This document shows positions 26,070-35,107 of a stretch of 64,000 bases of DNA, piece by piece (the first letter of the stretch is position 1; each line of letters starts with the position of its first letter). Under the pieces are notes generated by a model. That model made no database searches. It saw only the letters and a list, made by a program, of their open reading frames with translations, and was not told where the DNA came from. The translations under genes were made by a program, and so were the position numbers. Source of the stretch: JAHJQZ01 sp963667595 (GTDB lineage: Bacteria > Pseudomonadota > Alphaproteobacteria > Rhizobiales > Devosiaceae); assembly GCA_963667595.2 (NCBI GenBank), contig CAXXWD010000002.1:124001-188000 (forward strand), given 5' to 3'.

Positions 26070-27569
26070 ATGTCCAAAAAGACCTCGCTCATCACGCCGC
26101 GCCTGCCGCGCGGTTTCGAGGATCGCACCCCCGCCGACATCGTGGCGACCGATAAAATGATCGCCAAGATCCGCGAGGTCTACGAGCTCTACGGCTTCGA
26201 TCCGGTCGAAACACCGTTTTTCGAATATACCGACACGCTCGGCAAGTTCCTGCCCGACGAGGACCGGCCCAACCAGGGCGTCTTCTCGCTGACAGACGAC
26301 GACGAGCAGTGGATGAGCCTCCGCTACGACCTGACGGCTCCGCTCGCCCGCCATTTCGCCGAGAATTTCGAGACGCTGCCCAAGCCCTACCGCACCTATC
26401 GGCAAGGCTATGTCTTTCGAAACGAAAAGCCCGGCCCGGGGCGTTTTCGCCAGTTCATGCAGTTCGACGCCGATACGGTCGGCGCCGCCGGCCCGGAAGC
26501 GGATGCCGAAATCTGCATGATGATGGCCGATACGATGGATGCGCTGGGATTGGCCGGGAAGTACGTCGTCCGCGTCAACAACCGCAAGGTGCTGGACGGG
26601 GTGATGGAGGCCGCCGGCGTTGTTGACGAAATCCAGAAGCTCACGGTCCTGCGCGCCATCGACAAACTCGACAAGTTCGGCATTGAAGGCGTGAAGCTGC
26701 TGCTCGGCAAGGGCCGCAAGGACGAAAGCGGCGATTTCACCAAGGGCGCGGGACTGGATGAAAGGCAAGTGAGATTTATCGGCGGCTATGTAGACGCTGC
26801 AATTGCCGGTTTGCCTGCATCGATGGAATTTCTTGACCGGTTTGAAGATGCCGAATGGGATGTCAGCCCGATCAATACGGGCTTGTCTGAACTGGAGAAT
26901 CTCGCGTCTTTGATAAAGGCGGCAGACTACGGTCCCGACCGCATCAAGATCGATCCCTCCGTCGTCCGTGGCCTCGAATACTATACCGGCCCAGTCTTCG
27001 AGATCGAACTGACCTTTCCGGTCACCAACGAAAAGGGCCAACAGGTCGTTTTCGGTTCGGTCGGCGGCGGCGGGCGTTATGATGGGCTGGTTTCGCGCTT
27101 CCGCAAGGAACCGGTGCCGGCGACCGGCTTTTCCATCGGCGTCTCGCGGCTCGCCCATGCCCTGAAACTGACCGGCCTTCTCGGCAACGAACAGCCGACC
27201 GGCCCGGTCGTCGTCTGCGTCATGGATAAGGATCAGAAGGCCGGCTACCAGAAAATGGTCGCCGAACTGCGCGCCGCCGGCATCCGCGCCGAAATGTATC
27301 TCGGCAATCCCAAGAATGTCGGACGCCAGTTCGCCTATGCCGACCAGCGCAATGCGCCGGCCGTGATCATCGAAGGGTCCAACGAACGCGCGCAGGGCAT
27401 CATCCAGATCAAGGATCTCGTCGCCGGCAAGGAAGCGTCCAAGGCGATTACCGACAACGCAGAATGGAAGTCCGAGCGCCCCGGCCAGTTCGAATGCGCC
27501 CGCGATGAGCTGGTGGCGAAGGTTTCGGAACTGCCCGCAGTGGCGGCTGAATTGAAGAAGCGCGGCTGA
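26070..27569 (+). CDS. hisS: histidine--tRNA ligase
   Basis: A 499-residue class II aminoacyl-tRNA synthetase that charges tRNA-His, whose gene lies 7.5 kb upstream. Motif 2 is seen at YRTYRQGYVFRNEKPGPGR, and the histidine-specific motifs include GLEYYTGPVFEIE and the GGGGRYDGL motif-3 region; the C-terminal anticodon-binding domain runs from about residue 395. Either ATG 26058 or 26070 could be used; MSKKTSL at 26070 with a GGAA 7 bp upstream looks more natural. It begins a hisS-hisZ-hisG run. Confidence 0.94.
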   Translation: MSKKTSLITPRLPRGFEDRTPADIVATDKMIAKIREVYELYGFDPVETPFFEYTDTLGKFLPDEDRPNQGVFSLTDDDEQWMSLRYDLTAPLARHFAENFETLPKPYRTYRQGYVFRNEKPGPGRFRQFMQFDADTVGAAGPEADAEICMMMADTMDALGLAGKYVVRVNNRKVLDGVMEAAGVVDEIQKLTVLRAIDKLDKFGIEGVKLLLGKGRKDESGDFTKGAGLDERQVRFIGGYVDAAIAGLPASMEFLDRFEDAEWDVSPINTGLSELENLASLIKAADYGPDRIKIDPSVVRGLEYYTGPVFEIELTFPVTNEKGQQVVFGSVGGGGRYDGLVSRFRKEPVPATGFSIGVSRLAHALKLTGLLGNEQPTGPVVVCVMDKDQKAGYQKMVAELRAAGIRAEMYLGNPKNVGRQFAYADQRNAPAVIIEGSNERAQGIIQIKDLVAGKEASKAITDNAEWKSERPGQFECARDELVAKVSELPAVAAELKKRG

Positions 27570-27610
27570 CCATGGGTTCAAGCCTGGCACAAGCGCGTGG
27601 ATGCGCCCTG

Positions 27611-27730
27611 TTCTCCCTCCCCTTGATGGGGAGGGTGGCTTGGCGAAGCCAAGTCGGGTGGGGTGGGGCCAAGAGCACTGAGTCAGCGACCCCCACCCTC
27701 GATCCCTCCCCACAAGGGGGAGGGAGGCAG
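27611..27730. repeat. dispersed GC-rich repeat between hisS and hisZ
   Basis: Two conserved halves. The first has nested hairpins CTCCCCTTGATGGGGAG and TTGGCGAAGCCAA then TCGGGTGGGGTGGGG (27614-27668). The second is CCCCCACCCTCGATCCC then TCCCCACAAGGGGGAGGG (27690-27727). The same two halves occur at 50221-50276 and 50409-50448. This is a common intergenic repeat type in Hyphomicrobiales. Confidence 0.7.
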
Positions 27731-27759
27731 GCTGCCGCACGTCCCGGGCTGGTGGCATT

Positions 27760-28830
27760 ATGACGTCCCCCCGCGCCAAACTCGAAGCCCTGGTCAATTC
27801 TGCTGGCTTCACCCGCATCGATCCGCCGATCCTGATGTCGGCCGATCCCTATTTCGATCTGGCCGGCGAAGAATTCCGGCGCCGACTGGTGCTGACGTCG
27901 GGGCTGACGGGCGAGGATTATTGCCTGAGACCCGATTTCACCCTGCCCATCGCCCGGCACTATCTCGAAAACGGCAAGGGGCCCGCCGCTTTTTCCTATC
28001 TCGGGACGCTGTTTCGCCAACGCCCCGAGGGGCCGGCCGAATTCGAGCAGACCGGGCTCGAACTGATCGCCCAGCCCGATCCGGCGGCGGCGTTCGACAG
28101 GGTGCTGCTGTTTGCCCGCGACGCCCTTGTCGCCTATGGCGTCGAGACGCCGCGTATCCGCATCGGCAGCGTCGCCTTGTTCGAATCCATGCTGGCGGCG
28201 GCCGAAATGCCCGATGTCTGGCGGCCACGCATCCGCGACCGGTTCGGTCACCCGGATTCGCTGATGCCGCTCATCGATCGGCTGCCCGATCCGCACCGCG
28301 CCGAAGGCAATATCCGCGCGCCGCGCCTCGACGAGATCGAGGCGGAAATCGCCGAACAGATGACGGCGGCCGGCTTGCCGCTCGATCTCAGCCGCTCGCC
28401 GGCCGAAATCGCTGCCCGTTTTATCGAGAAACAGGCGCTGGCGGCGGCCTATGTGCCCTGGGAGACCATTGAACGGCTGAGATCGTACCTGTCCGTTTCG
28501 GGACCGGTCGATACAGCGCTCGCGGCGTTGCGCGGCCTTTTCCAGACGCAGCCGGACGGGTTCGACGCCGCTCTTTGCGATGTGGCCCGTCATGCCGAAA
28601 CGCTGGCGACGAACCTGCCGCAAGCGGACATCGTCTTCGACGCCGGGTTTGCCCCTCGGCTCGACTATTATACTGGCCTGGTGTTCGATGCGCGGGGACG
28701 AAACAATGACGTTTTGGCCTCGGGTGGCGCCTATGACCGGCTGCTGCAGCGCCTCGGCGCGCCGGCCGAGATTGCCGCGTCCGGCTGCGCACTCTGGGTC
28801 GACCGACTTGCAAGGGAGGCCGGACGATGA
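27760..28830 (+). CDS. hisZ: ATP phosphoribosyltransferase regulatory subunit HisZ
   Basis: A 356-residue paralogue of the HisRS catalytic core without the anticodon domain. The class II fold is recognisable (LRPDFTLPIARHYLE, FSYLGTLFRQRPEGPAEFEQTGLEL, RLDYYTGLVFD), but the protein does not charge tRNA. HisZ forms the hetero-octamer with short-form HisG and makes it sensitive to histidine, catalysing the first step of histidine synthesis. It overlaps hisG by 4 bp (ATGA). The start ATG 27760 follows a GGTGG; a dispersed repeat separates it from hisS. Confidence 0.93.
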   Translation: MTSPRAKLEALVNSAGFTRIDPPILMSADPYFDLAGEEFRRRLVLTSGLTGEDYCLRPDFTLPIARHYLENGKGPAAFSYLGTLFRQRPEGPAEFEQTGLELIAQPDPAAAFDRVLLFARDALVAYGVETPRIRIGSVALFESMLAAAEMPDVWRPRIRDRFGHPDSLMPLIDRLPDPHRAEGNIRAPRLDEIEAEIAEQMTAAGLPLDLSRSPAEIAARFIEKQALAAAYVPWETIERLRSYLSVSGPVDTALAALRGLFQTQPDGFDAALCDVARHAETLATNLPQADIVFDAGFAPRLDYYTGLVFDARGRNNDVLASGGAYDRLLQRLGAPAEIAASGCALWVDRLAREAGR

Positions 28831-29531
28831 GCGGGCTGGTCTTGGCCGTGCCGTCCAAGGGGCGGCTCGAAGCGGCGACGCGCGAGGTTTTCGCCAAGGC
28901 CGGTCTCGAGATCGACCGGCCGGGCGGCGCGCGCTCCTATCAGGGCACCATCGCGGCTTTGCCCGATGTCGTGGTGCGCTTCCTGCCGGCCTCCGAGATC
29001 GCCCGCGAACTGATCCGGGGCGAAGTGCATATCGGGGTGACCGGCGCCGACCTCATCCATGAAACCTCGGAGCAGGGACCGGACTCGGTCGATTTCGTCC
29101 TGCCGCTCGGTTTCGGCGGTGCCGATGTGGTCATCGCGGTGCCCGACGCCTGGATCGATGTCACCTCGATGCGCGACCTGGCCGATGTCGCCTCCGATTT
29201 CCGCGCAGGCCATGGTCGCTGGCTGAGGGTCGCGACCAAATATCTCAACCTGACGCGGCGCTATTTCATGACATTCGGCATTGCCGAATACCGCATCGTG
29301 GAAAGCCTCGGCGCGACCGAAGCGGCGCCCGCTGCCGGTGCCGCCGACCTTATCGTCGACATCACCTCAACCGGTTCGACCCTTGTGGCCAATGGCTTGC
29401 GGGTGATCGAGGACGGACTGATCCTGAAATCGGAAGCCAATCTCATCGCGTCGCGCACGGCCGAGTGGACTTCCGAGACGTCCAGCTTGCGCGACCGTCT
29501 GCTAAAGGGTTTCGGTATCGGGAATGACTGA
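28827..29531 (+). CDS. hisG: ATP phosphoribosyltransferase catalytic subunit HisG (short form)
   Basis: A 234-residue HisG of the short type, lacking the C-terminal regulatory domain of the ~300-residue long form, in keeping with the HisZ gene directly upstream (4-bp overlap). It joins ATP and PRPP to give N1-(5-phosphoribosyl)-ATP. The PRPP-binding signature is seen at ADLIVDITSTGSTLVANGL (about residues 172-190); VPSKGRL near the N-terminus is also typical. Confidence 0.94.
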   Translation: MSGLVLAVPSKGRLEAATREVFAKAGLEIDRPGGARSYQGTIAALPDVVVRFLPASEIARELIRGEVHIGVTGADLIHETSEQGPDSVDFVLPLGFGGADVVIAVPDAWIDVTSMRDLADVASDFRAGHGRWLRVATKYLNLTRRYFMTFGIAEYRIVESLGATEAAPAAGAADLIVDITSTGSTLVANGLRVIEDGLILKSEANLIASRTAEWTSETSSLRDRLLKGFGIGND

Positions 29532-29546
29532 GATCCCCGCCGAAAG

Positions 29547-29643
29547 TCCCGCGGAAACGGGAGCCCAGCGCGAGGCATCTGCCGAGCATCGGAATTTTGT
29601 ACGCACGAAACCGCGTGTGCCTGGATCCCCGATCGGGTCGGGG
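29547..29643. repeat. short dispersed palindromes (GGATCCCCG / CGGGGATGAC type)
   Basis: CCCCGA (29627-29632), 5-nt loop, TCGGGG (29638-29643), embedded in GGATC...ATGAC; an imperfect TCCCG/CGGGA pair lies at 29547-29562. The same family occurs at 57503-57523, 57600-57620, 60399-60414 and 60461-60477, always between genes. Confidence 0.6.
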
Positions 29644-29721
29644 ATGACAAGGTGGGCGTGGAACCCGTTATGCCCGAATGTTCTTCGTCGCCAATCGAGC
29701 TATCACGAGATTTTCCGCTAA

Positions 29722-30471
29722 GTGATCGAACCGCTTGTTCTTTTCGCCCTGGGTGGCGTGGGTCTTGTCGCCGGTTTCGTCGATGCCATCGCCGGCGGCG
29801 GCGGGTTGATCGCACTGCCGGCCATCCTCAGCGCCGGTCTGCCGCCGGTCATGGCGCTCGGCACCAACAAGATGCAGAGCGTCGTCGGCACCTCGATCGC
29901 CGCACTGACCTTCGGGCGCAAGGGGTTCTTTTCCCTAAGGCAAATGGTGGTGCCGGTGCTCGCCACCTTCGCCGGCAGCTTCCTGGGCGCCGTGTCGGTC
30001 AAACAGATCGACACCTCGATCCTTTCCACCATCGTGCCGGTGGCGCTGGTGCTGATTGCGCTTTATTTCCTGTTCGCGCCCAGACTGACCGATGCCGACC
30101 GCGTGGCGCGCCTGAGTTTTGCCCGTCTGGTGCCGGTACTCGGCTTTGCCGTCGGGTTCTATGACGGCATTTTCGGGCCGGGAACGGGATCGTTTTTCAC
30201 CCTGGCCTTCGTCACCCTGTTCGGGCTGGGTCTCACCCGCGCCGCCGGCCATACCAAACTTTTGAACATGACGTCCAATCTTGCCGCGCTGGCCCTGTTC
30301 ATCCCTTCGGGCGATGTCGTCTGGCCGGTGGCGCTGGTCATGGCCACCGGCCAGATAATCGGCGGCTATTTCGGCGCCCTGACCGGCATCCGATTCGGCG
30401 CGCGCCTGATCCGGCCCCTGGTCGTCGTCGTCTCCATCGCCCTGGCCCTGAAGCTCCTGTTCGTGCCCTGA
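29722..30471 (+). CDS. TSUP family (TauE/SafE, DUF81) membrane transporter
   Basis: A 249-residue protein with about eight hydrophobic segments and the family pattern: VAGFVDAIAGGGGLIALPAIL in the first repeat and GFYDGIFGPGTGSFF in the second half. TSUP proteins move sulfite, sulfoacetate, taurine or other small organosulfur anions; the substrate is not readable here. GTG 29722 is the only start that keeps the first helix intact; its ribosome binding site is weak. It stands alone between hisG and a convergent Sel1 gene. Confidence 0.87.
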   Translation: MIEPLVLFALGGVGLVAGFVDAIAGGGGLIALPAILSAGLPPVMALGTNKMQSVVGTSIAALTFGRKGFFSLRQMVVPVLATFAGSFLGAVSVKQIDTSILSTIVPVALVLIALYFLFAPRLTDADRVARLSFARLVPVLGFAVGFYDGIFGPGTGSFFTLAFVTLFGLGLTRAAGHTKLLNMTSNLAALALFIPSGDVVWPVALVMATGQIIGGYFGALTGIRFGARLIRPLVVVVSIALALKLLFVP

Positions 30472-30489
30472 TCGACATCCGGCCGAACG

Positions 30490-32199
30490 CTACCGGGTAG
30501 CGAAGGCCGCGTTGAGCGCCGCTCTTGTCTTCGGCCCGAAACTGGCGTCGATCCCGCCGGTATAGAACCCATCGGCGCGCAACAATTGCTGCAAACGCTG
30601 GCGATATTGACGTGAGGTCTTGTATTCGCCGATGTTGAGCAGCGTCTGGAGAGCATAGTCATAGCCTCCCGTGATGGCTGCGTAGGCATATTCGGCTGCG
30701 GCAATCGAATCCTGCCGGATGCCTTCCCCATACATCAGGGCGATGGACAGGCTCCAATTCGCCTCGACATTGCCACCGTCGACCGCCTGTTTGAACCATT
30801 GCACGGCCTGGTGCTGGTCCTTGGCGAGTCCGATGCCGTCAAAAAGCATGACGCCAAGGCGCCACATCGTATAAAGATCGCCGGCCTTGGCTGCCTCGCG
30901 ATAATAGACGGCGGCCTGCAAGAGATCCTTGGCGACGCCTTCGCCATCTTCGTACATCTGCCCGAGAAGGCCGGTGGCCGCAACGTCGCCCCCCTCGCGG
31001 GCCTGCTTGTAAAGCTCGATGGCCTTTAGATTGTCCTCGGGAACGCCCTTGGCGGTGTCGTACATCAGGCCAAGCCGGCGCATGGCGGCGGAATCGCCGG
31101 CATCGGCGGCGATTCGGTAGTATTTCATCGCGCCGGCATAATCCTGGTCGGTGCCTTCGCCGAATTCGTACATCATGCCCAGGTTGAAGGCGGCGATCGT
31201 GTCGCCGGCATCGGCCGCCTGCTTGTAAAGCGCGACGGCTTTGGCGTCGTCGACGGCCACGCCTTCGCCTTCGTCATACATCGTTCCGAGAAGACGCATG
31301 GCAGCGACATCGCCGCCATCGACGCCCTTCTGGTAATACTCGACGGCTTTGACGTCATCGAGCGCCACGCCTTCGCCGACGTCATACATGAAGCCGAGTT
31401 CGCGGGCCGACTGCGCGTCGCCCATCTCGCTTGCCTTGAGATAGAGTGCCGCCGCCTTGACCCGGTCCTGGGCCACGCCTTCGCCACTGTAGTACATCAT
31501 TGCCAGAAAGCGGGTGGCGACCGCGTCGCCGGCATCGCTGGCGTCCCGATAGAGCAGCGCCGCCTTGAAATCGTCGACCGCGACGCCTTCGCCGGTGTCG
31601 TACATCAGTCCGAGCGTGCGTGTTGCGTCGAGATCGCCGAGATCGGATGCCTTCTGATACCAGGAAACGGCGCTCAAATCGTCTTCGGTCACGCCGAAGC
31701 CGTTGCGCAACATGTCGGCCAGAAGGCGCATACCGGTGGCATTGCCGCCGTCGGCCGCGCGCCGGAACCACGCCACGGCTTCGGTGTCGTTTGCATCGAA
31801 GCCTTCGCCGTTCTCGTACATGACGCCGATGCGCCACATCGCATCCGCGCTGCCGAGATCGGCCGCCTGCTGGAACAGCGCCGCGGCCTCCCGATAGTCC
31901 TCGGTGTACCAGGCGTCGAGATAGATATCCTCGCCGTCCTTGATGAGCTCTTCGACGCTTTTCGCCGGCGCATCGGTCCCGGTATCGGCGTCGGGAGCGG
32001 TTTGCGTTTCGCCGGCCGGATCAGGCTTGTTTTCGTTGGGCGCGACATCGCTCGTAGCGGCGGTGTCCGTAAGTGAGTTATCGGCGGCGGTCGACGCCTG
32101 ATCCTTTATGGCCGAGATCTTGGAACCGAGCGATCCCGCGGCGAAGGCGGGCGACAGGACAAGAGGCACGAGAACTGGCGCAATCAAAAGGGCTTTCAT
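30490..32199 (-). CDS. secreted Sel1-repeat protein with C-terminal peptidoglycan-binding-like domain
   Basis: A 569-residue protein with a Sec signal peptide (MKALLIAPVLVPLVLSPAFA) selected by GGAGGAAG just before ATG 32199. After an acidic linker, about eleven Sel1-like repeats of 36 residues follow, with the pattern A..GD..A...LG.MY..GEGV..D...A. The last about 45 residues (RQRLQQLLRADGFYTGGID then FGPKTRAAL) look like a peptidoglycan-binding type 1 domain. Sel1 arrays mediate protein contacts; similar secreted proteins in rhizobia (ExoR, PodJ-like) act in envelope signalling. No known orthologue can be assigned. Confidence 0.85.
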   Translation of the reverse strand: MKALLIAPVLVPLVLSPAFAAGSLGSKISAIKDQASTAADNSLTDTAATSDVAPNENKPDPAGETQTAPDADTGTDAPAKSVEELIKDGEDIYLDAWYTEDYREAAALFQQAADLGSADAMWRIGVMYENGEGFDANDTEAVAWFRRAADGGNATGMRLLADMLRNGFGVTEDDLSAVSWYQKASDLGDLDATRTLGLMYDTGEGVAVDDFKAALLYRDASDAGDAVATRFLAMMYYSGEGVAQDRVKAAALYLKASEMGDAQSARELGFMYDVGEGVALDDVKAVEYYQKGVDGGDVAAMRLLGTMYDEGEGVAVDDAKAVALYKQAADAGDTIAAFNLGMMYEFGEGTDQDYAGAMKYYRIAADAGDSAAMRRLGLMYDTAKGVPEDNLKAIELYKQAREGGDVAATGLLGQMYEDGEGVAKDLLQAAVYYREAAKAGDLYTMWRLGVMLFDGIGLAKDQHQAVQWFKQAVDGGNVEANWSLSIALMYGEGIRQDSIAAAEYAYAAITGGYDYALQTLLNIGEYKTSRQYRQRLQQLLRADGFYTGGIDASFGPKTRAALNAAFATR

Positions 32200-32439
32200 G
32201 TCTTCCTCCATCCGGCCCGCACTTTGCCCCGGATCGATCACCGCGCCGATGCCAAAACGGCCCTCGATGTTCAATTAAGATATCCGGGACGAAGAAACGA
32301 ACCCCATTTCGCGGGAGGCGTCGATGCTTCCCCACGAACCCAAATCGGACGCTATCACAGGTTTTACGACGTTTGCTGTCAAGAGCGGGGCAAGTCGGGT
32401 GTACCCGTTCGCCGTGATTTGTCTTTTTGCAATAAAAAA

Positions 32440-32461
32440 GGGAGGTGCCGAAGCCCCTCCC
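32440..32461 (-). terminator. canonical rho-independent terminator on the - strand
   Basis: On the - strand: GGGAGG, then GGCTTCGGCA with an inner GC-TTCG-GC tetraloop, then CCTCCC and six T. There is no annotated gene upstream of it, so it marks an unrecognised transcript. It cannot serve the + strand, where A6 precedes the stem. Confidence 0.8.
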
Positions 32462-32647
32462 ACTACGCCTACAATGCCCGATTGTTCGATCCCGGCAGCG
32501 TCCTTATTGCCGCGCGACGAATCGGGTCGTTATTGCCAGCTCATGCGGCCGTGTCCAATGTCCAAAGGACGAACGACAGCTCTTGAGAACAGTCCGCCGC
32601 ACGGTCTTTGCTCTGGGCATCGGAAACGCCGCCCGGAGCGTTTGACG

Positions 32648-32764
32648 TCAACTCTTTAGGACTGATTCCACCATCCGAGCTGGTGTTAAGCGAGTGTAGC
32701 CGGGATGTGCGGACATCCGCATCATGCCCTCAAGCATGTCTCCCGCTGCACTCATCCCTGACAT
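32648..32764 (-). CDS. candidate small Met-rich protein, 38 residues
   Basis: ATG 32764 to TGA 32648, with AGGAG six bases before the ATG. The peptide begins MSGMSAAGDMLEGMMRMS and ends VESVLKS; six of 38 residues are Met. It lies about 190 nt upstream of a strong - strand terminator. I recognise no family; it may instead be part of a non-coding RNA. Confidence 0.35.
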   Translation of the reverse strand: MSGMSAAGDMLEGMMRMSAHPGYTRLTPARMVESVLKS

Positions 32765-32933
32765 GGGAAACTCCTAAAAAATACGTCGTTTCAAGGCGAC
32801 CCGACAACACAGGCCCCGGTGTCCTTAATGGTTTGTTAACGCTAATTTTTGAAAACTACGCAACATGTATCAAAGGGTTTCCGTTCGCCATAACAGAAAT
32901 AACCAGATACAAAAAAGATCAGAAGTGTTCGAG

Positions 32934-34403
32934 CTAAACAGCCGACTGCTTGCGGTGCCGTAGAACAATCCGGGCCGATAACCCACCCATTTCACTGTCT
33001 CCCAGCTCCAGCGTGCCGCCATGCGCCCGCGCGATCGCCTCGACGATCGACAGTCCGAGCCCAAATCCCGTTCCCGCATTGCTGCGCGCAGTGTCGCCGG
33101 TCACGAACGGCTTGAGCATGTCCCGGCGTTGGGCTTCGGGAATCCCTGGTCCGTTATCCTCTACCCGGATTTCCACCTTGGCATCATCCAGGGCAACCAG
33201 ATACACGCGCACCTTCGTGCCGAATTTCAGTCCGTTCTGAACGAGATTTTCGATCATGCGGCGGATGGAGTCCGGTTCGAGCGTGCACACCAGCCGCTCC
33301 GGCGCTATGAGCTCGATCTCGGCGTCGAGTTCGGCGAAATCGTCGATCAGCGTCTGTACCAGGCTGACGAGATCGGTTGGCGCCGGCGTGCCCTGAACCT
33401 GGCCGTCGCGCAGGAAAGAAAGGGTATTGTCGATCATCGCCTCCATGCGGGCGAGATCGCGCAATTGCCCCGTGCGGATGTCCTCGTCTTCGATGAATTC
33501 GGCTCGAAGGCGCATGCGGGTCACCGGCGTCCTGAGATCGTGTCCCACGGCGGACAGCATGCGGGTGCGATCGGCCGCCATCACCGCAATTCTCTGGCGC
33601 ATGGAATTGAGCGCCTTGGCGGCGACCCTGATTTCCTCCGGACCGGTCTCCGGCAAGGGCGTGTACTGACCGTCGAGACTGAACTCCTCGGCGGCCTTGG
33701 CGAAACGCCGCAACGGGCGCGAGACACTGACCACCACCCAGATGAGGGCGACCGGCAGGACGATCACCAGGAGGACCAGCCAGTTCGCCATCATGAATTG
33801 CGGCGATAGGATGGAGGGTGGCGGTTCCGGCGGCAACGGCAGATAGGCGTAAATACCGGTACCATCGGGCAGCACGGCCAGCGTCTTTCCGTAGCGTTCG
33901 CCGGCAATACTGGTTTGTTCGAGTAGGTAAAGCCCGGCGTTGTCGCGCGACTCCGTCCGGGTGCCCATGTCGGGGCCGGGGCTTGGCGCCATGCCGGGCG
34001 GCGGGGCCGGGGACGGCTCGGAAAGCCCGTTGGGGAGACTGGCCAAAGGCGATCCGTTCGGGTTGTCACGGGCCGCCGGGCCGCCGATCGCGATGGCGGT
34101 CTCGGGAATGACGACGTCGCTGGCAATGGAAAGACTGAGCCGGGGTGCCATGAGATTGACCAGATCGACGATGGCCTGGCGTTTTTCCGGCGAGGTTTCC
34201 ACGAGAACCGGCAGTGCGGCGAATAAGATGTTGCTCGCGCCCATGTCGCCATTACTGGTCGGCGGGCGCTCGAAACTGCGCATCACCAGCGTATTTGCGG
34301 TAACGGTGAACAGGGCGGCCAGAACGACCAGCACGACGATTTGCCCGCCGATCCGCCGGGGCCAGATAGTGAGGCCGCCGAACCGGAACCGGGATGAGCT
34401 CAT
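32934..34403 (-). CDS. EnvZ-type sensor histidine kinase
   Basis: A 489-residue inner-membrane kinase. Membrane helices lie at about 18-40 and 205-227; the periplasmic sensor between them is Pro/Gly-rich. A HAMP linker follows (about 228-280), then the phospho-acceptor His288 in VGHDLRTPVTRMRLRAEF, and the ATPase domain with the N-box (IENLVQNGLKFG), G1 (EDNGPGIPE) and G2 (GFGLGLSIVE). It would phosphorylate the response regulator encoded upstream, whose stop overlaps its start by 4 bp (ATGA). The signal is unknown. Confidence 0.92.
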   Translation of the reverse strand: MSSSRFRFGGLTIWPRRIGGQIVVLVVLAALFTVTANTLVMRSFERPPTSNGDMGASNILFAALPVLVETSPEKRQAIVDLVNLMAPRLSLSIASDVVIPETAIAIGGPAARDNPNGSPLASLPNGLSEPSPAPPPGMAPSPGPDMGTRTESRDNAGLYLLEQTSIAGERYGKTLAVLPDGTGIYAYLPLPPEPPPSILSPQFMMANWLVLLVIVLPVALIWVVVSVSRPLRRFAKAAEEFSLDGQYTPLPETGPEEIRVAAKALNSMRQRIAVMAADRTRMLSAVGHDLRTPVTRMRLRAEFIEDEDIRTGQLRDLARMEAMIDNTLSFLRDGQVQGTPAPTDLVSLVQTLIDDFAELDAEIELIAPERLVCTLEPDSIRRMIENLVQNGLKFGTKVRVYLVALDDAKVEIRVEDNGPGIPEAQRRDMLKPFVTGDTARSNAGTGFGLGLSIVEAIARAHGGTLELGDSEMGGLSARIVLRHRKQSAV

Positions 34404-35107
34404 GCGGTGGTGACTTCTGGAGTGAAGACGTAGCCGCTCGAGCGGATGGTCTGGAAGACTTCCGGATCGCGCGGATTGCGTTCGATCTTCTGTCTCAGGC
34501 GGGAAACCAGGATGTCGATCGAGCGTTCCGACGGATGCGCCTCGCGCCCCTGGGTCAGATCAATCAGCTGATCGCGTGACAGGACCCGCCCCGGACGTTC
34601 GCAGAACACCGCAAGCAAATCGAATTCGGCACCGGTCAGGGTAACGCGCGTTCCGTTCGGGTCGTGCAGCCGCCGCGCCCGCATGTCGAGATGCCAGCCC
34701 ATGAAGACATAATCTTGGCTCAGTGCATGAGGCGTTGCCCCCGAGACGGTCTGGCGACGCAACACGGCGCGGATGCGCGCCAGAAGCTCGCGGGGATTGA
34801 ACGGCTTGGTGATATAATCGTCCGCACCCATTTCGAGACCGATGATCCGTTCGATATCGTCCTTCTGGGCGGTGACGATGACGATGGGAATGTCCGAATT
34901 CGCCCGGATCCGCCGGCAGACCGACAGGCCGTCCTCGCCGGGCAGCATGATATCGAGAACGATCAGGTTGATGCGTGAATCCCTCAGGACCTCGTCCATT
35001 TCACGGGCATCGCCCGCCTCAACGACAGAGATATCGTTGGCGCGTAGATAGCGTGCGATCAAAGCTCGGATTTCGGCGTCGTCTTCGACGATGAGGATTT
35101 TCGTCAT
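34400..35107 (-). CDS. OmpR family response regulator
   Basis: A 235-residue two-domain regulator. The receiver domain has the acidic pair Glu8/Asp9/Asp10, phospho-acceptor Asp52 (LIVLDIMLPG) and Lys in TKPFN (about 102); the winged-helix DNA-binding domain (about 135-230) contains LTGAEFDLLAVFCERPGRVLSRDQL and SIDILVSRLRQKIE. It is translationally coupled to the EnvZ-type kinase (ATGA overlap). The ribosome binding site is weak. Regulated genes are unknown; the outer-membrane protein gene 325 bp upstream on the same strand is a possible target. Confidence 0.93.
   Translation of the reverse strand: MTKILIVEDDAEIRALIARYLRANDISVVEAGDAREMDEVLRDSRINLIVLDIMLPGEDGLSVCRRIRANSDIPIVIVTAQKDDIERIIGLEMGADDYITKPFNPRELLARIRAVLRRQTVSGATPHALSQDYVFMGWHLDMRARRLHDPNGTRVTLTGAEFDLLAVFCERPGRVLSRDQLIDLTQGREAHPSERSIDILVSRLRQKIERNPRDPEVFQTIRSSGYVFTPEVTTA

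Larger units (their letters stand above)
32200..32933. other. 734-bp region with a probable - strand transcription unit
   Basis: No conventional gene. On the - strand it carries a canonical terminator (32440-32461), a candidate 38-residue ORF with a good ribosome binding site (32648-32764), and upstream a possible promoter TTGTCG (32803-32808) with GTATTT 17 bp further on (32780-32785). The transcript could be an sRNA of up to about 330 nt. The segment 32820-32933 is AT-rich and probably the control region. Confidence 0.5.

Noticed and set aside
25548..27818. 756-codon - strand open frame opposite hisS
   Set aside because: Shadow of hisS; its sequence is a His/Asp/Arg-rich mirror of the synthetase codons with no recognisable domain.
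32434..32810. 6S RNA, tmRNA or RNase P RNA at the cryptic - strand unit
   Set aside because: None of the hallmark sequences (tmRNA tag codons and T-arm, RNase P conserved GAGGAAAGTCC-like core) were found; 6S could not be folded convincingly by hand, so only an unspecified transcript is reported.
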